Assembly: GCA_905181835.1 (NCBI GenBank)
Contig: CAJIZF010000002.1
Location: 372,001 to 436,000, forward strand
Direction of reading: 5' to 3'
From: an uncultured Flavobacteriaceae bacterium
GTDB taxonomy: Bacteria > Bacteroidota > Bacteroidia > Flavobacteriales > Flavobacteriaceae
DNA: 64,000 nucleotides
Shown here: positions 18,450 through 27,031 of the stretch, one piece after another
Layout: every line of letters starts with the position of its first letter
Numbering within the stretch: the first letter of the stretch is position 1
Notes under the pieces: generated by a model
Database searches by the model: none
What the model saw: the letters and a program-made list of their open reading frames with translations, nothing else
Told to the model about the DNA's origin: nothing
Position numbers and translations under genes: made by a program

Positions 18450-18983
18450 ATGATGATGGAAAAAGCAGTTTTTGCTGGTGGTTGTTTTTGGTGTACCGAG
18501 GCAATCTTTCAGAGAATACATGGAGTTATAAGTATAAAGCCAGGGTACACAGGTGGTACTATAAAAAATCCTTGCTATCGGGAGGTTTGTTCTGGGCGCA
18601 CTGGACATGCCGAGGCAGTTCAGATTGATTATGATCATCAATTGGTTTCTTTTGAAATTTTGCTAGAAATATTTTTTGCAACCCACGACCCTACAACTTT
18701 AAACAGGCAAGGGGCTGATATTGGAACCCAATACCGAAGTGGAATATTTTATACCTCAGGTACACAAAAAATGATCGCTGAAACGTTTATAGACCAATTA
18801 AATAAAAGTCATTTTTTTAAAGCCCCAATTGTGACCGAAATTACTCCCTTAGTCTTGTTTTATGATGCTGAAGAAGATCATCACGATTACTACAATCAAA
18901 ATTCTGAACAGAAATATTGTGATTATACCATTACTCCGAAAATTGAAAAAATAAAAAAAATATTTTCAGATAAATTAAAGTAA
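18450..18983 (+). CDS. msrA: peptide-methionine (S)-S-oxide reductase MsrA
   Basis: A 177-residue enzyme that repairs oxidised methionine (S-epimer) in proteins. The catalytic motif GGCFWCTEAIFQ is at residues 10-21, with YTGGTIKNPCYREVCSGRTGHAEAVQ and DIGTQYRSGIF following, all standard for MsrA. Three consecutive ATG codons (18450, 18453, 18456) make the exact start uncertain; the family usually begins just before KAVFAGGCFW. Recycling cysteines near the end are not obvious beyond YCDYTI. Divergent from the DUF5916 gene. Confidence 0.92.
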   Translation: MMMEKAVFAGGCFWCTEAIFQRIHGVISIKPGYTGGTIKNPCYREVCSGRTGHAEAVQIDYDHQLVSFEILLEIFFATHDPTTLNRQGADIGTQYRSGIFYTSGTQKMIAETFIDQLNKSHFFKAPIVTEITPLVLFYDAEEDHHDYYNQNSEQKYCDYTITPKIEKIKKIFSDKLK

Positions 18984-19036
18984 AAATTATTTAAAAATAG
19001 GAGGGGTCTTACCATTATTTTCCTTGGCAATTTAAA

Positions 19037-19338
19037 ATGAACAAATATAAATTATTAAAAAAAGGTATTTTATTAGATCTAATAGGAATGGCTACTATGT
19101 TAGTTCCATTTTGGGGAACATTATAGATTTAGTATGGGCACCTTATGCTGCCTCCCAAATGAATAAAATGTACCATGGTACTGCAGGTAAAATCGCCGCT
19201 GTTATTGTTTTTTTAGAAGAGATAATTCCAGGCTTAGATGTTATTCCAACTTTTACCTTGATGTGGCTTTATACCTTCGTATGGAAGCAAAATAGACCTG
19301 ATGATCCAGAAACTATAGTTAACAAAAAAAGCCCCTGA
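19037..19338 (+). CDS. small membrane protein, one-base frameshift
   Basis: A protein of about 100 residues: MNKYKLLKKGILLDLIGMAT, then after a slip GNIIDLVWAPYAASQMNKMY, a helix AAVIVFLEEIIPGLDVIPTF and WLYTFVWKQ. In the given sequence the frame stops after VPFWGTL because one T appears to be missing from the TTTT at about 19110-19113; adding it restores one uninterrupted frame (VPFLGNIIDLVWAP). It contains two or three membrane helices. I recognise the N-P-I-D-x-V-W-A-P-like turn from a small flavobacterial membrane family of unknown function. A terminator hairpin surrounds its stop codon. Confidence 0.75.
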
Positions 19339-19350
19339 TGGGGCTTTTTT
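19325..19350. terminator. rho-independent terminator, bidirectional
   Basis: AAAAAAGCCCC (19325-19335) pairs with GGGGCTTTTTT (19340-19350) around a short TGAT loop containing the stop codon of the small membrane protein. The A and T flanks allow it to end transcription from both sides, including the convergent lipoprotein gene. Confidence 0.9.
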
Positions 19351-19365
19351 AAACTTAAATGCAAT

Positions 19366-19921
19366 TTATTGTACTTCTAAATCAAAAGATACTTCTATAT
19401 CTGTTTCTCCCCAGCATCTTCTAATCACCCTCATTAGGTTTATTGGCTCATGTCTTAATGTAAATGTTAATGCACCTGAACTAGCTGCACCTGTAGTAAG
19501 TATAAAATGCTAATCCTAATGGATTTCCGTTACTCATCATCATCTCCATATTCATAAGTTACATCTAATCCAGTCCTACAGTCGTAGAAAAATTGATGTT
19601 CATCATCTTCCTCCTCGACTTCTTCTGTTATATTTTCAGCCGGGTCCTCTGTTTCATTCAATAACCTAATTGATCCAGTATAAGTAGCACCAGCAGTTAA
19701 CTCTCCTCCAACGTAATTTCTGCGAGAGTCAGGTCCGTCAGTCCATCTAGATCTCTATATTCTAATGTTACAACTTGATCTGGACCATCTAGGGTAACAA
19801 TCATTGTTGTTATTACTTCTTCTTCGTTTACTGGTTCTGGTGCGGCATCGTCATCGCTTGAACAAGCAACAAATAAAAGTGTAAAAAGTGTAATTGATAC
19901 TAATTTGAAATAATTTTTCAT
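19366..19921 (-). pseudogene. acidic lipoprotein downstream of TonB receptor, frame broken repeatedly
   Basis: The start MKNYFKLVSITLFTLLFVACSS is a lipoprotein signal with lipobox cysteine, followed by an acidic linker SDDDAAPEPVNEEEV. The first frame stops at 19697, but the protein continues in other frames: TAGATYTGSIRLLNETEDPA, ENITEEVEEEDDEHQFF, NGNPLGLAF, TTGAASSGALTFTLRHEP, GETDIEVSFDLEVQ, ending TAA at 19366. At least five indels (near 19710, 19535, 19510 and 19410-19430) break it. The reconstructed protein of about 185 residues matches a flavobacterial surface-lipoprotein family found directly after TonB receptors. It starts 11 bases after the receptor stop, so it is in the same operon and could capture ligand for it. 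Confidence 0.7.
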
Positions 19922-19932
19922 TTTTTTTGTTT

Positions 19933-22329
19933 TTAATAGTTAAATTTAATTTGAATAGTAATATTTCTTCCGGTATCATCAGCATAATACCTTAGTCTAT
20001 TTAAATATTCTCTATAGGTGGTGTTGAACAGGTTAGTGACTCCTAACATTAAATTTAAATTCATTTTTTCATTGAATAAAAAAGTCACATCACCGTATAA
20101 ATGAATTAATTGGAATGCATTGGGAGGCGTACTTATGTCTACTTCTACGTATTCTTCAGTGGTTGGAATATAGGTTTCGAAATTATAATTAGGGTACCTA
20201 TTTTGTCTACCTGCCCACTCATGAGCTAAACGTACGTTTAAATGATTCCACTTTTTTAATTTATAATTAAGTGCGTTATTTAATTTAAATGTAGGAATAT
20301 CGATTAATGGAATATCTTCCTCTGTGTTTTGTCCATACACATAAGACAAACTTGAATTCAAGCTCCAAGATTCTGTAAATTGGTAATCAATGCTAGTGTC
20401 TATGCCTGCCAAAAATGCATTGGTTTTAAAATACTCCCAAACTGGAAAGGCTCCACGAACGGTCGTTTGAGTTCCTGTGGGTTTTAAATAGATAAAATCA
20501 TTGATTTGATTGATAAAAGTATCTATACTTAGATTTATTTTATTAGCTTCTAGTTGATAACTAAGTCCAACTCTGTTCGATATTTCTTTAGTTAATCTCA
20601 AGTCTCCTAACTCTATTCGTGCAGCGGAATGATGCAATCCATCACTAAATAATTCTGACGGATTTGGTGGTCTAGATGATAACCCATAGTTAAAAATAAG
20701 GTCATTGTTTTTATTGATACTATAAATTAGACCTGCAGATAAGGATATGTTATGATAGGTAAATGTTGGATTTGTTAGGAGTTGAGTTCCCAAATCGTTC
20801 ACGACAAAATCACTAAAATCCTCGTTGTATCCGCGCTCTTCCCATCGACTAGTTTTGTAATATTTTTGCGCATTAATAAAATTATAATCATAGCGAATAC
20901 CAAGATCAGCTGCTAGCTTATCATTAAAGGTAGTATTCCATATCCCATAAAAACTAAAATCCGTTTTCTCATAATCAGGGATGAGTCTTCTTACACCAGT
21001 TTCTGGGTTGGCAATATTTTCTTGATACTTACCAGTAACTCCTATATAAACAGTTGAGTTATCAAACTTATCAATAATCAAATCTGATTTTATATTTTGG
21101 GTAATTAATTCAAGATCGACCACTGGTTTATCTCTATCATCTCCAATTCTTTTATCAAATTCAAACCGATGGTTATTTTGATAATCATATTGGACAGAAA
21201 GCTTACCTAGAGAGCTAAATCGTTTATAAAAGTTTATTTTACCTAATAAATGAGCCACTTCTTGTTTTGGTGAATTGATTGTGTATGAAAAACTTTCAGT
21301 AATGAGAGGTTCATTGTTGTCGATTGCATTGACCAAATCACCGACATTTCCAATATGGGAGGCACTTAAAATTCCCATGGTATTGTCTATATAACTGATA
21401 TTGGCTTCAAAACCATATTCAAATTTTTGATAGCCCAAGATTACATTTCCTGAAAAACTTTTTGCTCCAGTATTGGTTAAATTATAATCTGGAGATTTTA
21501 AATCTCCATTTTGTTTATAACCAACATTTCCATTTGCAAACCATCCGTTTTTAAAATTTTTAGAGAGCATACTATTAAAGTTATATCCCAAACCATTGCT
21601 TTGAAAACCTGCAATTGTTTTTCCAAACAAGGTGTCTTTATTTAAATATCGTAGTGGTTTTAAAATCACAATACCACCTATAGCATCTCCTGCATAAGCC
21701 AACGCATTAGAACCTTTAATGACGGTAATATTATCGATGGAATTGACATCAATGTTGGGAGCATGTTCAATACCCCATTCTTGATCCTCCATACGGACAT
21801 TATTATTCATTATGGCAATTCTACTACTATGCAATCCATTAATCACTGGCTTCACAATATTGTTCCCTGTATTTATGGAAGAAACCCCTTTAGCTTGTTT
21901 TAAAATAGTTCCCAAACTTTCAGAACTAAAATTGTCGATTATTTTTTTATCTATTTTTTCTTTTTGCGCAGAAATAGCACCATTGTTTGAATTGTTTCCT
22001 TTGATGGCTACCATCTCAAGTTCTTCAATATGATGTTCTAAATAAATAGTTGTTTGTATCGTGTTTTTAATATCAATTTCAACTGTTTTTTGATCACAAG
22101 AAATATGTGAAACGATAAGTTCTAAAGAACTCTCGCAAAGGTTATTGATAATAAATTTTCCATTACTATCTGAAATTGTATGAAGCTGTGAATTTTTAAT
22201 TTGTAAGGTTGCGCCAGCAATAGGTTTTCCATTATGAAAATCTAAAACATACCCTTCTAGGGAATGATTGCAATTTTGGCTATACATTACACAGCTAAAC
22301 AATAAAGTAATGATGATACAATACTTCAT
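19933..22329 (-). CDS. TonB-dependent outer-membrane receptor
   Basis: A 798-residue receptor with signal peptide (MKYCIIITLLFSCVMYSQ), an N-terminal carboxypeptidase-like regulatory domain (LEGYVLDFHNGKPIAGATLQ, about residues 25-105), a plug domain (about 115-220, with GLHSSRIAIMNNNVRMEDQ and IGGIVILKP) and a 22-strand barrel ending in the aromatic strand YADDTGRNITIQIKFNY. It imports a ligand across the outer membrane using TonB energy. The cluster contains a His/Cys-rich exported protein upstream and an acidic lipoprotein downstream. The His/Cys-rich protein suggests a metal or metal chelate as ligand, but this is inference. Confidence 0.92.
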   Translation of the reverse strand: MKYCIIITLLFSCVMYSQNCNHSLEGYVLDFHNGKPIAGATLQIKNSQLHTISDSNGKFIINNLCESSLELIVSHISCDQKTVEIDIKNTIQTTIYLEHHIEELEMVAIKGNNSNNGAISAQKEKIDKKIIDNFSSESLGTILKQAKGVSSINTGNNIVKPVINGLHSSRIAIMNNNVRMEDQEWGIEHAPNIDVNSIDNITVIKGSNALAYAGDAIGGIVILKPLRYLNKDTLFGKTIAGFQSNGLGYNFNSMLSKNFKNGWFANGNVGYKQNGDLKSPDYNLTNTGAKSFSGNVILGYQKFEYGFEANISYIDNTMGILSASHIGNVGDLVNAIDNNEPLITESFSYTINSPKQEVAHLLGKINFYKRFSSLGKLSVQYDYQNNHRFEFDKRIGDDRDKPVVDLELITQNIKSDLIIDKFDNSTVYIGVTGKYQENIANPETGVRRLIPDYEKTDFSFYGIWNTTFNDKLAADLGIRYDYNFINAQKYYKTSRWEERGYNEDFSDFVVNDLGTQLLTNPTFTYHNISLSAGLIYSINKNNDLIFNYGLSSRPPNPSELFSDGLHHSAARIELGDLRLTKEISNRVGLSYQLEANKINLSIDTFINQINDFIYLKPTGTQTTVRGAFPVWEYFKTNAFLAGIDTSIDYQFTESWSLNSSLSYVYGQNTEEDIPLIDIPTFKLNNALNYKLKKWNHLNVRLAHEWAGRQNRYPNYNFETYIPTTEEYVEVDISTPPNAFQLIHLYGDVTFLFNEKMNLNLMLGVTNLFNTTYREYLNRLRYYADDTGRNITIQIKFNY

Positions 22330-22407
22330 ATTTTATGAATTACTTGATACTCTGAGTAAAGGGAAGCTTGTGATTAAATAAAACTAACACAAGCCAATAG
22401 ATAAAAA

Positions 22408-22743
22408 TTAGGAAGCCAGGGTTGGTGGGCCTCTTAAAGAATAAGATAAATGCTGATGATTGTATTTGAAGTTATAATACTCGAAAATTAGTTGTTTGTC
22501 AAAATTGATTGTTAAAAACTCAACATACTTTGGTAATTGATCGTCAGTGGAATTTAACTTGAAATCACAAACCGAACATTCAATTTCGTGTTCATGAATG
22601 TGTGTGGAATTTTCAAAACAATAATTTTGTTCATGTTTTTCAAAAACGTGTACCAATTGAAAAACCGATGGTAACAACACTATCGTTATCAATAATAGTG
22701 CAGCGGTATTAAGTAAAGATTTTATTTTTTCTCTATTTTTCAT
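22408..22743 (-). CDS. membrane-anchored His/Cys-containing protein upstream of TonB receptor
   Basis: A 111-residue protein with a hydrophobic N-terminal segment (LNTAALLLITIVLLPSVFQL) followed by a short region with several potential metal ligands: HVFEKHEQNYC, HIHEHEIECSVCDF. The end reads SLRGPPTLAS, a terminal motif I associate with small proteins preceding TonB receptors in flavobacteria. It is probably exported and anchored. The ligand pattern fits binding of a transition metal, perhaps as sensor or periplasmic chaperone for the receptor 78 bases downstream. Its start overlaps the end of the upstream DUF6787-like gene by 11 bases. Confidence 0.7.
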   Translation of the reverse strand: MKNREKIKSLLNTAALLLITIVLLPSVFQLVHVFEKHEQNYCFENSTHIHEHEIECSVCDFKLNSTDDQLPKYVEFLTINFDKQLIFEYYNFKYNHQHLSYSLRGPPTLAS

Positions 22744-23272
22744 TTAACAAAAACCCTAATTTCATTCTTTTGATCATTTTTTTTTCAAAATTCCAGAAGA
22801 ATTTAAATTGACCAAAAAGCCAGCCAAAGATAACTAAAAGTATTTGATAAAATAAAAATCCAATCAGAAGGTATAGTATCCAATAAACTAACGGTTGAAA
22901 ATTATCTTTTGTGATACCAATTATTTTTAATATTGGTCTACCTATCAAGGCACTACTACTTCCTGTAAGTGCAAAAACCATGAAAACTCGTATCATTTCC
23001 CATCGATAGCTTAACTTCCATTTTTTTTCTAATTTTTTAAAAAGAAATAAAGTGGCTCTCAATAAAATATAACTTATTACTAAAGTGCTAATGATTTTAA
23101 AAAACAATAATTTTATACCTAATAAGGTTACAAATTTATTAGCAGAGTATAAAAGACCATACATACCGAAAAGAGGGAATAGTAATTGCCAATTCGAGGT
23201 AATTTCCCAATGTTTATTAAAATTTCTAAGAATAAATAATTGGTTACTAATATGATTTTTTAATGAATTCAA
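22733..23272 (-). CDS. DUF6787-like multi-pass membrane protein
   Basis: A 179-residue protein with about five hydrophobic helices. The second half contains WEMIRVFMVFALTGSSSA, GRPILKIIGI, YWILYLLIGFLFYQILLV and FGWLFGQFKFFWNFEKKM. This TGSSS...RP...FFWNFEKKM pattern corresponds to a small flavobacterial membrane family (DUF6787 as I recall it). An N-terminal extension of about 75 residues with two further helices precedes that core. The role is unknown. It overlaps the His/Cys-rich gene, so the two are translationally coupled. Confidence 0.72.
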   Translation of the reverse strand: MNSLKNHISNQLFILRNFNKHWEITSNWQLLFPLFGMYGLLYSANKFVTLLGIKLLFFKIISTLVISYILLRATLFLFKKLEKKWKLSYRWEMIRVFMVFALTGSSSALIGRPILKIIGITKDNFQPLVYWILYLLIGFLFYQILLVIFGWLFGQFKFFWNFEKKMIKRMKLGFLLNEK

Positions 23273-23321
23273 AATTCTTAATATTTAAAAAATATTTAAT
23301 TAATAAATAACAGAAGAAATT

Positions 23322-24272
23322 TTATAATAATATACTTTTAATTTGGTCTGCTAATTCAATTCCTATTCGATCCTGCGCTTCGTTAGTAGCAGCACCAATA
23401 TGAGGTGTCAACGACAATTTTCCATTCATTAATACTTTAACTGCCGGTGTTGGTTCATTTTCAAAGGTATCAATAGCCGCAAAAGAAAGCTTATTGTTTT
23501 CTACAGCTTCTATAAGTGCTACCTCGTCAATTACTCCGCCTCTTGCAGCATTGATAATAGCAGCGCCATCTTTCATTTTATTAAACTCCGTTTTTCCGAA
23601 TATGTAGTCTTTTTGTGCAGGAACATGAACACTTATAAAATCACTTTCTTTTAAAAGTTGTTCAAATGGTATAGTTTGAATCTTAAAATCTAACTTTTGC
23701 TTATCATAAAATGCAACTGAAATTGTTGTGGTTTCCATAAATTTGTCGCTGGCAATTACTTTCATACCGCAGCCAATTCCAATTTTAGCAACTTCTTGTC
23801 CGATTCTTCCTAAACCAACAATACCAAGTGTTTTTCCTCTTAATTCGCGACCTCCACCATAATTTTTCTTCAGTTCTTTAAATTTTGAATCTCCATCTAA
23901 AGGCATATTTCTATTTGAATCATACAGAAAACGAACGCCTCCAAATAAATGTGCAAATACCAATTCAGCTACAGAAGCAGAGGATGCAGCTGGTGTATTA
24001 ATAACTTTAATATCCTTACTTCTTGCATAATCTACATCTATATTATCCATACCTACACCGCCACGACCAATAATTTTTATACTAGGACAAGAATCTATGA
24101 TATCTTTTCTAATTTTTGTAGCGCTTCTAACCAAAATAACATCAATTTGATGATTATTGATGTATTCAATTAATTGTTCTTGAGCCACAGTAGTAGTTAT
24201 CACTTCAAAACCTGCTTTTTCTAAGGAATCAATACCAGATTTCGAGACGCCATCATTTGCTAATACTTTCAT
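23322..24272 (-). CDS. serA: D-3-phosphoglycerate dehydrogenase
   Basis: A 316-residue NAD-dependent D-2-hydroxyacid dehydrogenase that oxidises 3-phosphoglycerate, the first step of serine synthesis. The Rossmann motif LGIVGLGRIGQEVA (about residues 145-160), IGRGGVGMDNID, NAARGGVIDE (catalytic Arg) and LTPHIGAAT (catalytic His) are all present. It is the short form without the C-terminal ACT regulatory domain, so serine feedback through that domain is absent. It follows serC by 26 bases, confirming the assignment among related dehydrogenases. Confidence 0.92.
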   Translation of the reverse strand: MKVLANDGVSKSGIDSLEKAGFEVITTTVAQEQLIEYINNHQIDVILVRSATKIRKDIIDSCPSIKIIGRGGVGMDNIDVDYARSKDIKVINTPAASSASVAELVFAHLFGGVRFLYDSNRNMPLDGDSKFKELKKNYGGGRELRGKTLGIVGLGRIGQEVAKIGIGCGMKVIASDKFMETTTISVAFYDKQKLDFKIQTIPFEQLLKESDFISVHVPAQKDYIFGKTEFNKMKDGAAIINAARGGVIDEVALIEAVENNKLSFAAIDTFENEPTPAVKVLMNGKLSLTPHIGAATNEAQDRIGIELADQIKSILL

Positions 24273-24298
24273 AATTAAGTTGTATAAATAATTTTAAT

Positions 24299-25366
24299 TT
24301 ATGCTTTTTGTTCCAAGTTTTTCATTACATCTACAAGGATATTTACACTTTCTAATGGTAAAGCATTGTACATGGAGGCACGATATCCACCAACACTTCG
24401 ATGACCACTTAAGCCATTAATACCAGCTTCGTTCCATAATAAATCAAATCGATTCGATAGCGAGTTGTCTACTAAGTTAAAAGTGGCATTCATTTTAGAT
24501 CGATTTTCTTTGTCAGAAACAAATCCTGTAAACAATGGGTTTCTATCAATTTCTGAATATAACATCTCAGCTTTTTTATTATTAATTTTTTCAATTTCTG
24601 AAATTCCTCCTAAATTTTTTAGCCATTCCAGCGTTAACATTGATACGTAAACAGGAAAAACAGCAGGTGTGTTGAACATACTGTCTTTACTAAGATGAAC
24701 TTGATAATCTAACATTGAAGGAATTGTTCTGGATACTTTACCAAGTATATCTTCTTTAATAATTACTAAGGTAGTTCCAGCGGGCCCCATATTTTTTTGG
24801 GCTCCAGCATAAATAATATCGAATCGCGAAAAATCTAGTTGTCTAGAAAATATATCGCTACTCATATCACATATAATCGGCACCTCGGTTACTGGAAACT
24901 TATTTATTTGTGTTCCAAAAATAGTATTGTTACTGGTACAGTGGAAATAGTCTGCGTCAGACGGAATTGTATAACCTTTGGGAATGTAGTTAAAATTTTT
25001 ATCCTCAGAAGAGCCTACTTCGACCAATTCTCCTAATAACTTTGCCTCTTTGATTGCTTTACTTGACCAAGTACCTGTATTTAGGTATGCAGCTTTGTTT
25101 TCTAGTAAGTTAAAAGCTACCATCAAAAATTCCATACTTGCTCCCCCTTGCAAAAATAAAGATTTATAACCTTTATTCTTAAGTCCCAATAATTCTAGAC
25201 TTAAACTCCGAGCATTTTCCATTACCTCAACAAAATCTTTACTTCGATGAGAGATTTCAATAAGTGAAAGATTTAAGTCGTTAAAATTTATTACGGCATC
25301 TGAAGCTTTTTGCATGACAGATTGTGGTAAAATACACGGGCCTGCGCTAAAATTGTGTCTTTTCAT
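24299..25366 (-). CDS. serC: phosphoserine aminotransferase
   Basis: A 355-residue PLP enzyme converting 3-phosphohydroxypyruvate to phosphoserine. The start MKRHNFSAGPCILP is the family signature; the PLP lysine is in YAGAQKNMGPAG (about residue 196). QGGASMEFLMV, CDMSSDIFSRQ and GHRSVGGYRASMYNALP (substrate phosphate binding) are conserved. Length matches the family. Together with serA it forms a two-step serine unit, downstream of the acyl-CoA reductase gene. Confidence 0.94.
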   Translation of the reverse strand: MKRHNFSAGPCILPQSVMQKASDAVINFNDLNLSLIEISHRSKDFVEVMENARSLSLELLGLKNKGYKSLFLQGGASMEFLMVAFNLLENKAAYLNTGTWSSKAIKEAKLLGELVEVGSSEDKNFNYIPKGYTIPSDADYFHCTSNNTIFGTQINKFPVTEVPIICDMSSDIFSRQLDFSRFDIIYAGAQKNMGPAGTTLVIIKEDILGKVSRTIPSMLDYQVHLSKDSMFNTPAVFPVYVSMLTLEWLKNLGGISEIEKINNKKAEMLYSEIDRNPLFTGFVSDKENRSKMNATFNLVDNSLSNRFDLLWNEAGINGLSGHRSVGGYRASMYNALPLESVNILVDVMKNLEQKA

Positions 25367-25431
25367 TTTTTTTAAAATTGCATTGCAAATATCAGAAAAC
25401 CAAAAATATTATTCGTTAAATTATTAATAAT

Positions 25432-26496
25432 TTAATTAGCTAAATTTAAAAGAAAATCTAAAGTGTCTACATCATCTGCGTAATCCCAAAGATTTGGACT
25501 TTGAGAGTCACCAAAATTAACTTTTTGATTAATTTCCATGCTAGAAACGATACATTGAATATTTTCTTTTTCAAGTTCTAATGTTTTTTTTAGGTCTGAA
25601 AAGTTTTCGTAATATTCGTAAAATAAAACTGAAATAGGTGATGAAAAGTTGATGTCTTCTTTTAATAGTAAAAATTCATTGTCCAATAAATTGATATTAC
25701 TCATCAAATAAACAGCTTTATTGTAATCATAATTATTGATGTATTTATGGTCATTAATAATTTCTTTCCAACAAAAAATTGCTTTAAAAAAAGTTTCAAA
25801 ATTATAACCCTCAGGAATATAGATTTTTGATACATTCCTGCAGCCCAAGCCATAATACCTAAAAATATCATCTGCCAAAGCAATTAATTCATGCTCAGTT
25901 TCTTTGCCAGACAAGATGGCTATGGAATTTCTGTTTTTCCTTATGATATTTGGGTATTTTCCGAAATAATAATCAAAATATCGCGCTGTATTATTACTTC
26001 CGGTAGCTATGACCGCATCAAAATTCACAAGTTGTTCCGAAGTAAAATTAATTTTATCTTCAAACACTGGTTCTAACTCAATTAAGTAGTTCGCTAGAAA
26101 GGGTAACAATAAATTATCATTGCTCGAAAGTTTTGCGATTACATTATTTCCAGAAATTAAAACAGATAAAAAATCATGAAATCCAACCAATGGTATATTT
26201 CCAGCTAGAATGATTGCAATTTCTTTATTAGTAGAGTTATCTATATTGTATTGTGCAGTCCATTTTTGTAAATTGTTTTCAGTTAAACATTCTCCCCAGC
26301 TTTTTAAGGCAAACTGAATATTACTTTCATTAAACCATCCATTATGAGATTTTGACTGTTTAATTAGCTCCACCATCTTATTAAAATATAAATTATTGTA
26401 AGGAATGTTTTCCTTTTTGAGATAATTATTGTCAGAAAACTGACTCATAAATCTTCCTAGTTTTGTGAAAGCCTGAATTCTATTTAATAATTGCAT
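25432..26496 (-). CDS. acyl-CoA reductase (LuxC family)
   Basis: A 354-residue protein of the LuxC acyl-CoA reductase fold. The start MQLLNRIQAFTKLGRFM (26496) is chosen over an ATG 42 bases upstream because the latter lies in the promoter. NAD(P) and active-site landmarks include IILAGNIPLVGFHDFLSVL, AVIATGSNNTARYF and the probable catalytic cysteine in YYGLGCRNVSKI. LuxC enzymes reduce activated fatty acids to aldehydes in bioluminescence. Here no lux genes are near; flavobacteria carry this version next to serC and facing a ferredoxin. Its substrate is not known. Confidence 0.82.
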   Translation of the reverse strand: MQLLNRIQAFTKLGRFMSQFSDNNYLKKENIPYNNLYFNKMVELIKQSKSHNGWFNESNIQFALKSWGECLTENNLQKWTAQYNIDNSTNKEIAIILAGNIPLVGFHDFLSVLISGNNVIAKLSSNDNLLLPFLANYLIELEPVFEDKINFTSEQLVNFDAVIATGSNNTARYFDYYFGKYPNIIRKNRNSIAILSGKETEHELIALADDIFRYYGLGCRNVSKIYIPEGYNFETFFKAIFCWKEIINDHKYINNYDYNKAVYLMSNINLLDNEFLLLKEDINFSSPISVLFYEYYENFSDLKKTLELEKENIQCIVSSMEINQKVNFGDSQSPNLWDYADDVDTLDFLLNLAN

Positions 26497-26503
26497 TTTA
26501 TTT

Positions 26504-26533
26504 TTGGTGTTAAAACTTGAAGTTTTAAATTTA
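26504..26533 (+). promoter_or_regulatory. promoter of the ferredoxin gene
   Basis: TTG at 26504-26506, 19 bases, then TAAATTTA at 26526-26533, a close variant of TAnnTTTG, 26 bases before the ferredoxin ATG. It lies back to back with the acyl-CoA reductase promoter. Confidence 0.5.
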
Positions 26534-26535
26534 CA

Positions 26536-26565
26536 CAAAGTTAGAAAAAGTAAACACTATGGCAA
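26536..26565 (-). promoter_or_regulatory. promoter of the acyl-CoA reductase-serC-serA unit
   Basis: Reading the minus strand: TTG (26565-26563), 19 bases, TAACTTTG (26543-26536), an exact Bacteroidota sigma-A-type promoter. The -33 element lies inside the first codons of the divergent ferredoxin gene. Confidence 0.6.
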
Positions 26566-26912
26566 TTATAATAACTGACGAATGCATAAATTGTGGTGCT
26601 TGTGAACCCGAATGCCCAAATAATGCAATTTATGAAGCTTCAGATGAATGGAAATTTGAAGAGGGGACTAATTTATCTGGAGCAGTACTTCTGCCTAATG
26701 GTAAAGAGGTAAATGCATCAATAGAACAAGAGCCAATTAGTGATGAGGTTTACTTTATTGTTCCTGATAAGTGCACGGAGTGTATTGGCTTCCATGAAGA
26801 ACCACAATGTGCTGCTGTTTGTCCAGTTGATTGCTGTATCCCCGATGAAGACGTCGTAGAAACAGAAACTGAGTTGTTATCTAAAAAATCTTTTTTGCAC
26901 AGAGATGCATAA
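26559..26912 (+). CDS. 4Fe-4S dicluster ferredoxin
   Basis: A 117-residue electron carrier. The first cluster ligands are in [12 protein letters not shown] (residues about 9-20), and the second set in [13 protein letters not shown] plus AAVCPVDCC (about 74-95), with an insertion between the first and second Cys groups. The intervening 45 residues ([12 protein letters not shown]) are characteristic of the longer FdxA-like type seen across Bacteroidota. The C-terminus has a short extension (KKSFLHRDA). Cytoplasmic. It is divergent from the acyl-CoA reductase operon, with overlapping promoters; a shared redox function is possible but unproven. Confidence 0.9.
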   Translation: MAIIITDECINCGACEPECPNNAIYEASDEWKFEEGTNLSGAVLLPNGKEVNASIEQEPISDEVYFIVPDKCTECIGFHEEPQCAAVCPVDCCIPDEDVVETETELLSKKSFLHRDA

Positions 26913-26983
26913 TAATTATGGAGTTTCATTCATTTTTGCTTTTTTATTCTTCCTCAGTATTTTTAATTACTAAATAAAAAGAA

Positions 26984-27011
26984 TTGATTTCGAATCGATA
27001 ATGTATATTTG
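26984..27011 (+). promoter_or_regulatory. consensus Bacteroidota promoter of ychF
   Basis: TTG (26984-26986), 17 bases, TATATTTG (27004-27011), exactly matching TTG/TAnnTTTG; the start codon follows 20 bases later. Confidence 0.75.
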
Positions 27012-27031
27012 CAGCCATTAAAAATTAAAAA

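Noticed and set aside
19366-19921. Reading the broken lipoprotein gene as several separate small genes
   Set aside because: The pieces join into one continuous family-typical protein when single bases are restored.
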